Shown here in pieces: positions 36,201-47,600 of a DNA stretch of 64,000 nucleotides. The notes beneath the pieces were generated by a model. It saw nothing but the letters and a program-made list of their open reading frames with translations. It had not been told where the DNA came from and made no database searches. Location: contig NW_019775649.1 of NCBI RefSeq assembly GCF_001039355.2, positions 70,729 to 134,728 on the forward strand, written 5' to 3'. The translations under genes and the position numbers were made by a program. The stretch comes from Lingula anatina. Its lineage: Eukaryota > Brachiopoda > Lingulata > Lingulida > Lingulidae. Numbering within the stretch: the stretch's first letter is position 1; every line of letters begins with the position of its first letter.

Positions 36201-39200
36201 GAGAAAACCAAATAAAAACAGTGTCAAATCAGTACTGGTGGATAGGATGCTTAACACTATGTTGAAGTCATCAAATAAGTAACAACTATTTTAGAAAACA
36301 AAAATTTAAACAAGCAATTTTTATAATAGTTGTAGAATATTTTGTTTCAGTACACAAAATAATACCTAATCTTCCTTTTCATAAGCTATTAGAAGTAGCA
36401 AGTTGAAGCTTACCTGGAACAACATATGGTTGAATTTTGGCAGTTTCCACCTTGTCCGCCTTCATATTGGATAGTGAACCAGATGCCCCTACAGTATTGA
36501 CTGTCACATTAGAAATGGAGCTCTGCACAATGGGTAAAGGTTGCCCAGATATGGACATTACTGGGGTGGATCTACCAGTGGATTGTATACTGGGCTGCTT
36601 TCCACGCTGCTGACTTTTGCCTTGGCCTGTATTTCCTCCTGCTGGTCCACCAGCACCCACTGGACTAACACGCTCAACACTGGCCTCACTCTCTGATGTC
36701 CTCTTAGCTCTAAACCTAGGTGGTATGTCTGAAATGGCAAGGCCTGACTGGGACTTAGATACTGTTGTGTTCCAGCCAGGGGGATTTGCTGTGGTGCGCA
36801 CACTGGTGCTGGAGGTGGTTTGCCATACTGACGGTCTGTATGAATAAAAAAAATAAATAAAATAAATATATAAATAAACATTTCTCTGGAAATATGAATA
36901 ACACACTGCCACACACATAGTTTTCACAGACCAGAGTTAAAGCAATAATAACTCTTCCTTTGAGATTCAAAAATCCGCATGAAATACATTGTAAACAACG
37001 CATGGAAATATATTCTATTGTATTTTACCACTAAAACGGCCGTTATTGTAGGAAAACTAAAATCTGTGCTTGTCAATAGGGCTTTCGATCCCTTTTTTTC
37101 CGGTCGACAAGTGCATTCGTTGCTAATGACGTAATGGTGTCACGCGGATTCTCGCGTTCATTCGAGACCAAAATAACATGGCGGGAAACCCTCAGACGTA
37201 AGTTGCGAGTTTTTGTACAGTGCGTCGGATAACGAAAAGCCCAGAATGGCACACATTGTGGATATAAATGCATTTTTTAACAAAAAGACGAATATATCTC
37301 ATGAATCTTATATAGTGTTGTTGTTGTCTGCTTTTCCTGCGGTTTTAAGTAGGTCACCAGTGACTTTGCAGTGTCAGAGAGAGCTCCGTCAGTTAAAATC
37401 TCTTAAGAGATTTAAAAAAAAAAACGTACGTTTAGGAAAAAAACCCTGGATTAACTTTGAATGCAGGAATGGGGTCGTTGGCCATTGGTAAGTACGGGAA
37501 AATTGCCGTTTTTTCCAGGAAAATCCAATTTTTGGCCAAAACGAAGAGTTATTATGACTTTAATCAATATTCACAACTTGAGAAAAGACTCAAGACAAGA
37601 TCAAACAATTAATGGGGTTCTCAACTCTACAAGAACATAACTGCCCCTCCCTCATTTTTAATACCCAACTGGTCCACGAAAAATTCAACAAACTCACACT
37701 ACATTCACAGTAGCAAGTAACTAACCTGTTCTGTCCACCAGACAAGTCCACTTTCTGCTCCCTTCCTTTACTACCAACTGTCTTCCATTCCCCAGCCCCT
37801 TGCTCCAGCAGGCCAAAACCAGCAACCAGAGACTCCTGTGACAAGCTGCCCTTTACATTCTGAGGGTCTCTTGGTGTTCGGGGCAGACTACTTGTACTGG
37901 TGCTGTACTCTGAGGAGTTAGATTCTGCAGATGTTGCAGCTCTTGGACTGGTTGGAACACTTTCATAACAACTCTGCTCTGAAAACGGAGACTTGGCAGT
38001 TTGAAAGCTCAGAGAACTTCTTGAAAAAGATGCACCCTCTGAGGAGCTGATGCTACTCTGTCCGTCTCTGTCCAACTGTCCTTGGTACTCTTTAGTAAAA
38101 CCAGAGGCTTTATCATGAACATAAGTTTGATTCATAACAGTGGTTGCCAAATTCTCAGCAGCATATCTTAGAGGGGCACTCTGTCTGCTGGTATAATTTC
38201 CTCGAGCAAGGCTCAGAATTGACTTGCTTTCATTGCTGCCACTATCAGAAGCATCATTCATCAAAAAGGACTTGACATCAGGGAATGGTTTTGAGCAATC
38301 TACATGACATCTCTCAGAAGAACTGGTCTTTTCTACCTCCAAGGTGCTGTGTTGTACTGCTCCCCTATGATATGGTGGCATGTCTCCTTGGGCTTCTTTG
38401 GTGGCAAGCTTATCCTGGCTTTCTCCAGTTAATGGAAAACATCTTTTCTGTTGGTCTGGTGAAACACTGGCAATAGCCTTTCCTGGACCAGCACTTTCAT
38501 CCCCTTGTCCTGCCTGTGGAATAACAAAATTGCTCTGATCAAGCGTTACTGATTTGACATGAGACATGGATTTTCTATCATTCTGTGTCCCAGGGGGAAC
38601 TTTAGCCAAGGTACTGAGGCCACTGAAGGTGTCAAAGTTCATTGTACCATTCTGTGCGCTAAAAGCCACTGTGGATGGGTCATTTTGAACGCCAAAGCCA
38701 GCTGCTTTAGCCAATGTTGCTGTATCACTCTGTGTGCCATAAACTGCTGCAGCCAAAGATGCCAGATCACTTTGTGTGCCATAGGCTGCTGTAGCCAATG
38801 CTGTAAGATGACTGTGTGTACCCAAGCCTGCTGTAGCCAATGTTGATGGATCGCACTGCCCACCATAGGTTGTGGTAGCCAGCATTCCAGTTTGCAGTTG
38901 CTGCATGGTAATAAGCTGCTGCACAGCTATGTACTGCAGAGCTGCAGGGTTTTCTATTAGCTGGGGATTCATCTGGAGAAGCTGAGAAACAACATATTGG
39001 TAAGCGACAGGATTGACTTGGGGCACCTGTTGTTGCTGTGATAAGTCTGTTGTCACAGCAGGAAGACCTAATGTTGTCTTTTGTGGTGCCATTTCATCAC
39101 ACTGACTGCTGCTTACATTAATAGTTGATGTTGTCATTTGCATTTCAGAAGCCTTTGCATCTTGCAGCAGATCTGCTTTAAAAGGCATGGCTACTTCCTC

Positions 39201-42200
39201 TGATGTTAGTGTACTTGACTCACTGATTCCATCATCCATATCTGGTAATTTTGAATTAGTTTCACTGAGAATAATAGAGTTACCCAATTTATTTGATTGG
39301 TTGTGACTGCTAGCACTGGTTTCAAAAGCAGATGAAACCAACACTTTTGGCTCTGCAACTTTGTTTTTTCTTGGTTTAAGAGCTCTTCTTCCTAAAGGCT
39401 TGAATGCTTTCTTGATAATAGGCTCCTAAAAATATACCTTTGCATATTACTAAAATGAAAAAGTATTTCATGATACAAAAAGATAGCTTCCACCTTGACT
39501 GTGTAGAAAAAATAAAGAATAAACTAATTTATTTCAGTGATACAAAAAGTAATTGAAACATGTTTGGATCAAATAATGAACTTATCCACCTGTCAACTTT
39601 ATGAAGTAACCAAAGAGAACAAACTTGCCTGTATATTGGACAATCCTGGTGGACATTTTGTTGGAATACGTAATAAGGTTCTCTTCTCTTCGTCTACAAA
39701 AGGCAAATAATGCAGACAATTTGCAAAACTGTATACTTTAAAACTTGTCTTATACTGGCTGTACTTTATCTTCTAAATACTACTGATGTCTACTTAGAGT
39801 GTTAAATGGAAGAAGAAATTTAAACACAATCTATTTTCAAAATGCATTATGGTTGTGAATCTTGATAACACACACACACACACAGAAACACACACACACA
39901 CACACACTGCGGAAGTAGACAGTAATACATATAACCATAGTAGTAATGTTTAGCTTGTTTAAAATGTAATAACCTATACCATCATTTGAAAGTTGAATCT
40001 TGGCAATGACATCAAGTCCCTTGGGATTATCACCAGTGGATTGCATGACACCACAAGGTAGAACTGTCTCTGCCTGAAGAGAACTGGAGACCACTTTGTC
40101 ACTTTGCTGGCCAACTGCTGATGAGGCACCACCTGCTATCTGGGATTTTGGCAGTTGTAGCTGATTGACAGAGGATGTTACCCCAACAGTTGGCACTTCA
40201 TTCTGCACATTTCCAGCAAATGTCAGTGGATCTGGTGTCAAATCAGGGTTGACTGGGAGTGGCACTTCTGGCATTGCAGCAGCATGCCCCTTCTGCGCTT
40301 CCTTCTTGTATTCTTTTGTCATGAAGCGGTCCCATGACCTTTCATTCAGCACAATCACCTCAGGGTCCACACAATCATTTGGACAGTAATGCTCAAGGAA
40401 AGCCTTCACAATCTTGTTGTAATCAACCTGAACATGTAAAAAGTAGTTATAGTGGAAGTAAAATTTAGCTCTAAAATTCAACATTTTATTAGTGTGAGAT
40501 CTTTAAAATATCATATTCAGAAAGCAATCTCGTAAACATGAGTAGAAATTTCAGATAAAGCTGATAAAAGTATGTTATATATAATCAGAAGAAAACTGAT
40601 AACATAACATAACTTGACAACAACCAAATGATTTTTCAGTGACTGCAACCACGATCTTATTATATCAGGCTGAGGTATATTACTAAAAAAAAAAAAAAAA
40701 CNTAAAAAAATGACAGGACTTTATAGTGCATTTAATGACACCCAAGAGACACACACACACATACATAAACACGTGCACACACACATGAACACACAAAAGT
40801 TATTCATTGATGAATTTACTAGCACTAAAAGAAGAACAGTACAAAACTATCTGTATACACCATCAGTGTCAAGTTACATACTGGTCCAATGCTGATAGAT
40901 GCTCAATCAAAGACAGAAAAACATTAGGGAACACAACATTACTTAAAGTAATTAGTTTCTGATAAGATGACTAAGAAATAGTACCTTGTAAGTTTTGGAA
41001 ATTTCTCCAGCAGTCTGCCTATAAGGCGTTCAAAGTTGCTGGCTTTTGTGCTCCCAGTTGTTTGAAGTGGTTTGCTGGATAGGTGCTCCTGTAGAACATC
41101 AGGCTTCTTTTTCTTTTTACTCACCTGGAAAACAAGCATTACAGCTCATAAATTTTGACGATTAAAACTCTTCACATTTGCTACAATTCATAGCCCTTAG
41201 CAAAATGAAAAGTTTGCAAAAAATTTGCTGCAAAATAAAAAGTTTGCAGGAGTTTGCAAGAAAAAAATTGTATTACTTCTACTTTGTGTAATAACATCCA
41301 AATAAATTTTGACCAAACAGAAAAAAAAAGCTTATTGCACAAAAAGATGAATTGACCCCCGAGTTCTTCCAAATTAATCCCAACCTACATGTAGGTAAAC
41401 ATATCATTTATTTTGTGAACCCATTCTACCACATTTTTTTTTCCCAATTTTACCTGTTCCTGGACCTGATCATTGCACCATCTTACCTGTTGCCATTCAT
41501 CACTGTCCTCAACCTGTTCGTTCCCAATATGACTGTCTGCCAGCTGGATACTGTCCATCTCAGAGTTATGAGAACTAGGCCTTGAGGAAGGGGTGCCTGG
41601 GAGAAAACCAAATAAAAACAGTGTCAAATCAGTATTGGTGGATAGGATGCCTAACACTATATTGAAGTCATCAAATAAGTAACAACTATTTTGGAAAAAA
41701 AAAGTTTGTGTAATAGTTGTAGAATATTTTGTTTCAGAACACAAAATAATACCTAATCTTCTTTTTCATAAGCTATTAGGAGTAGCAAGATGAAGCTTAC
41801 CTGGAACAACATATGGTTGAATTTTGGCAGTTTCTACCTTGTCCGCCTTCATATTGGATATTGAACCAGATGCCCCTACTGTATTGACTGTCACATTAGA
41901 AATGGAGCTCTGCACAATGGGCAAAGGTTGCCCAGATATGGACATTACTGGGGTCGATCTACCAGTGGATTGTATACTGGGCTGCTTTCCACGCTGCTGA
42001 CTTTTGCCTTGGCCTGTATTTCCTCCTGCTGGTCCACCAGCACCCACTGGACTAACACGCTCAACACTGGCCTCACTCTCCGATGCCCTCTTAGCTCTAA
42101 ACCTAGGTGGTATGTCTGAAATGGCAAGGCCTGACTGGGACTTAGATACTGTTGTGTTCCAGCCAGGGGGAATTGCTGTGGTGCGCACACTGGTGCTGGA

Positions 42201-44627
42201 GGTGGTTTGCCATACTGACGGTCTGTATGAATAATAAAAAAAAATAAATAAATATATAAATAAACACTTCTCTGGAAACATGAATAACACACTGCCACAC
42301 ACATAGTTTTCACAGACCAGAGTTAATCAATATTCACAACTTGAGAAAAGACTCAAGACAAGATCAAGCAATTAATGGGGTTCTTAACTCAACAAGAACA
42401 TAACTGCCCCTCCCTCATTTTTAATACCCAACTGGTCCACGAAAAATTCAACAAACTCACACTTCATTCACAGTAGCAAGTAACTAACCTGTTCTGTCCA
42501 CCAGACAACTCCACTTTCTGCTCCCTTCCTTTACTACCAACTGTCTTCCATTCCCCAGCCCCTTGCTCCAGCAGGCCAAAACCAGCAACCAGAGACTCCT
42601 GTGACAAGCTGCCCTTTACATTCTGAGGGTCTCTTGGTGTTTGGGGCAGACTACTTGTACTGGTGCTGTACTCTGAGGAGTTAGATTCTGCAGATGTTGC
42701 AGCTCTTGGACTGGTTGGAACACTTTCATAACAACTCTGCTCTGAAAACGGAGACTTGGCAGTTTGAAAGCTCAGAGAACTTCTTGAAAAAGATGCACCC
42801 TCTGAGGAGCTGATGCTACTCTGTCTGTCTCTGTCCAACTGTCCTTGGTACTCTTTAGTAAAACCAGAGGCTTTATCATGAACATAAGTTTGATTCATAA
42901 CAGTGGTTGCCAAATTCTCAGCAGCATATCTTAGAGGGGCACTCTGTCTGCTGGTATAATTTCCTCGAGCAAGGCTCAGAATTGACTTGCTTTCATTGCT
43001 GCCACTATCAGAAGCATCATTCATCAAAAAGGACTTGGCATCAGGGAATGGTTTTGAGCAATCTACATGACATCTCTCAGAAGAACTGGCCTTTTCTACC
43101 TCCAAGGTGCTGTGTTGTACTGCTCCCCTATGATATGGTGGCATGTCTCCTTGGGCTTCTTTGGTGGCAAGCTTATCCTGGCTTTCTCCAGTTAATGGAA
43201 AACATCTTTTCTGTTGGTCTGGTGAAACACTGGCAATAGCCTTTCCTGGACCAGCACTTTCATCCCCTTGTCCTGCCTGTGGAATAACAAAATTGCTCTG
43301 ATCAAGCGTTACTGATTTGACATGAGACATGGATTTTCTATCATTCTGTGTCCCAGGGGAAACTTTAGCCAAGGTACTGAGGCCACTGAAGGTGTCAAAG
43401 TTCATTGTACCATTCTGTGCGCTAAAAGCCACTGTGGATGGGTCATTTTGAACGCCAAAGCCAGCTGCTTTAGCCAATGTTGCTGTATCACTCTGTGTGC
43501 CATAAACTGCTGCAGCCAAAGATGCCAGATCACTTTGTGTGCCATAGGCTGCTGTAGCCAATGCTGTAAGATGACTGTGTGTACCCAAGCCTGCTGTAGC
43601 CAATGTTGATGGATCGCTCTGCCCACCATAGGTTGTGGTAGCCAGCATTCCAGTTTGCAGTTGCTGCATGGTAATAAGCTGCTGCACAGCTATGTACTGC
43701 AGAGCTGCAGGGTTTTCTATTAGCTGGGGATTCATCTGGAGAAGCTGAGAAACAACATATTGGTAAGCGACAGGATTGACTTGGGGCACCTGTTGTTGCT
43801 GTGATAAGTCTGTTGTCACAGCAGGAAGACCTAATGTTGTCTTTTGTGGTGCCATTTCATCACACTGACTGCTGCTTACATTAATAGTTGATGTTGTCAT
43901 TTGCATTTCAGAAGCCTTTGCATCTTGCAGCAGATCTGCTTTAAAAGGCATGGCTACTTCCTCTGATGTTAGGGTACTCGACTCACTGATTCCATCATCC
44001 ATATCTGGTAATTTTGAATAAGTTTCACTGAGAATAATAGAGTTACCCAATTTATTTGATTGGTTGTGACCGCTAGCACTGGTTTCAAAAGCAGATGAAA
44101 CCAACACTTTTGGCTCTGCAACTTTGTTTTTTCTTGGTTTAAGAGCTCTTCTTCCTAAAGGCTTGAATGCTTTCTTGATAATAGGCTCCTAAAAATATAC
44201 CTTTGCATATTACTAAAATGAAAAAGTATTTCATGATACAAAAAGATAGCTTCCACCTTGACTGTGTAGAAAAAATAAAGAATAAACTAATTTATTTCAG
44301 TGATACAAAAAGTAATTGAAACATGTTTGGATCAAATAATGAACTTATCCACCTGTCAACTTTATGAAGTAACCAAACAGAACAAACTTGCCTGTATATT
44401 GGACAATCCTGGTGGACATTTTGTTGGAATACGTAATAAGGTTCTCTTCTCTTCGTCTACAAAAGGCAAATAATGCAGACAATTTACAAAACTGTATACT
44501 TTAAAACTTGTCTTATACTGGCTGTACTTTATCTTCTAAATACTACTGATGTCTACTTAGAGTGTTAAATGGAAGAAGAAATTTAAACACAATCTATTTT
44601 CAAAATGCATTATGGTTGTGAATCTTG

Positions 44628-44676
<49 letters not shown>

Positions 44677-47600
44677 TGGAAGTAGACAGTAATACATATA
44701 ACCATAGTAGTAATATTTAGCTTGTTTAAAATGTAATAACTACCATCATTTGAAAGTTGAATCTTGGCAATGACATCAAATCCCTTGGGATTATCACCAC
44801 AAGGTAGCACTGTCTCTGCCTGAAGAGAACTGGAGACCACTTTGTCACTTTGCTGGCCAACTGCTGATGAGGCACCACCTGCTATCTGGGATTTTGGCAG
44901 TTGTAGCTGATTGACAGAGGATGTTACCCCAACAGTTGGCACTTCATTCTGCACATTTCCAGCAAATGTCAGTGGATCTGGTGTCAAATCAGGGTTGACT
45001 GGGAGTGGCACTTCTGGCATTGCAGCAGCATGCCCCTTCTGCGCTTCCTTCTTGTATTCTTTTGTCATGAAGCGGTCCCATGACCTTTCATTCAGCACAA
45101 TCACCTCAGGGTCCACACAATCATTTGGACAGTAATGCTCAAGGAAAGCCTTCACAATCTTGTTGTAATCAACCTGAACATGTAAAAAGTAGTTATAGTG
45201 GAAGTAAAATTTAGCTCTAAAATTCAACATTTTATTAGTGTGAGATCTTTAAAATATCCTATTCAGAAAGCAATCTCGTAAACATGAGTAGAAATTTCAG
45301 ATAAAGCTGATAAAAGTATGTTATATATAATCAGAAGAAAACTGATAACATAACATAACTTGACAACAACCAAATGATTTTTCAGTGACTGCAACCACGA
45401 TCTTATTATATCAGGCTGAGGTATATTACTAAAAAAAAAAAAATATCAATATCAGATGAACAATTCAGACATTTCTGTCATCACATTTAATATCAGAAAA
45501 GAAACGTACTTCACGAGGTGAAAACTTGTTTGGTCCTTGTGTAGTAGGTAAATTGACCTTCAATGCAGTCAATGATTCCAGTGGAACACCCTTACACAGT
45601 TCACGTACATTGGTCTCATAAAGCGCCTTGAAATAAAAAAAAAAAACTGATAAAATCTTGGAAATTGTAACAAGTCAATGACAATATTACACAAATTGAC
45701 TTATTTAAACATACAACTTTTAGATTGTATATGTAGCAAATACCAGATTTTTCCAAGAAACAAATATCAGGTACTGGGTGCACTGATTAACTGATAATTT
45801 TAAGTAATGTATAAAAGCAGTATAATTTAAAATAGTATACTATGCATGTTCACTATATTTTAAAACCAAATTTACCTGCATTCTTTTTAGTTCTTCCCCT
45901 ACATTTTGTTTCCCAGTATTAAGAGTGTCCATCACGTGTTGATCATATCTAGAAAAGCTTTTAAAAAATCTCAAATTTATTAAAACTAAAATGTAATTGA
46001 TACAGAATACAAAAATAAAATATCATAATGCTTATTCTAGAACCTGCTTATATTGGGATTCTTTCATTATCATAAAACAAAAATTTTTGCAAAAACATTC
46101 TGCAAAATTAAACTCATTCTTTCAAACAATATTCCCCTTAGTTCCACAGCTATAAAATAGAAAAATAGATTTACCTGTCAAGGTTCTGCAGTTTCTTCCA
46201 ATCTTCAAACCAGTTGAGCAGTCTTTCAGAGCACAAGTAAAATTGTAGCTGAAGTACCTTGATCTGAAATAATACTTATATGTATGTACATGATGAAAAC
46301 ATTTCAATTTATCAATCATAAAAGAACCTGGTAATCTTTTGATAAATCAGGCAATTATATATTTATTTTATTCCTCTTTCAGCATCAAAACAACTTTTAA
46401 ATGTATATGATAAATTATGTATGAATATTACATTATAAACAGTACAGAAAGGATAATGGTCAGATTCAAAAACAGATAAACTTTCATAAATTCATTTTGG
46501 GGAATCATATTTTGGCGCAAACATTGAAAACAACATCATTCTTACCTCTGCAGCAATAAGTTGTGTCACAGCATTATCAAAAATCTTTCTATCCACCACT
46601 GACCCAGATTCTGTGCTGGTATACCTGGACAGCATCCTAGGTTCAGCTCTGATGCGTCCTGATATTTCGGTGTTTGTGGATTTACGTGCAGTTTGACATG
46701 GCTCCACATAGTATGTGGACTCTTCTGAAAACAGACACTCTTCTGTATTTATCATCACCTCTGCAACGTCCACTGCAGACTGGGCACTAAACTCTTTAGT
46801 TTTCAGTCTCCTGGGGCTGGTGCCAGTTTCTTTCTGGTAACAAGAAGGGTGGTCAGTTTGTTGCTCTTGGTGCTGCACTGATAATATATCAGGTATCTTG
46901 GAAAGGGCTGGCTGCTTGAACCTGGGAACAAACTCTGAGACTGTAGCCTTCAGCCTTGATGGGGAGCCCCCTATTGATGGCACCGATGAAGATACAAGTG
47001 GTTTGAATTTGAATTCCTGAGCCGCTGGCCTCAATCTGGATGGAGAGGAGGTCTCCGATTTTGATGATATGATCTTTGGATCACCTGCAACTAAAGAGGC
47101 TGTGCCACCACCTGGGGATAAAGGACTTGGCTTTAATTTGAACTCTGGAGCTGTTGCTTTCAATCTGGATGGAGAGAGGTATGTTTCTGCAGATGGTGCT
47201 GGCAGTTTGAGTTGAGGTTCTTGAGACACAGCCATGTCACTTGTATCAGAATCAATATCTGGACTAGAAAAAGTTGCATTTTGGTCTTTAAATCCACTGT
47301 CATGGGAAAAGACACTTTGAGACCCAGTAGTTTTCATTGGATGCACTTCATCCTTTGTTGGAGTCTTATCATCAAGTAACTTTCTATCTGTAAATTTCAT
47401 ATTCTCTTTGGTACTAACCAACGTCTCTAAAACCAACTGTTTTGCTGCAATAAGCAGGGCATCTTTTGTGTTCTTCTGACAATACTTCATGCCCATTTCA
47501 TATGCTTCAATCACAAATTCCAAATCAGCAAAGTCAGGTAAATCTTGTTTTCCATCAAAATGCTGCACTGGCATTCCAGAACATATTTGATTGGTGGTGG

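Larger units (their letters stand above)
35339..40701. repeat. Haplotype A block of the ligase gene (duplicate of 40703-45443)
   Basis: This block repeats six ligase exons: 40427-39980, 39693-39629, 39425-37726, 36835-36414, 36196-36087 and 35756-35617, with their introns. It ends in a poly-A tract and a single N at 40702, where the second copy starts again from the base equivalent to 35339. Exon lengths are identical except the first, which is 18 bp longer in this block (VMQSTG inserted after PCG). About a dozen amino-acid replacements separate the copies, for example TANPP/TAIPP and SRNSE/SHNSE. This block also contains a 619-bp mobile element that the other lacks. It is best read as two alleles joined end to end. 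Confidence 0.88.

Noticed and set aside
38559-38866. Cys-rich and Trp/Gln-rich frames opposite the ligase repeats
   Set aside because: Antisense or out-of-frame shadows of the repetitive ligase exon; also seen at 43322-43629 in the other haplotype.
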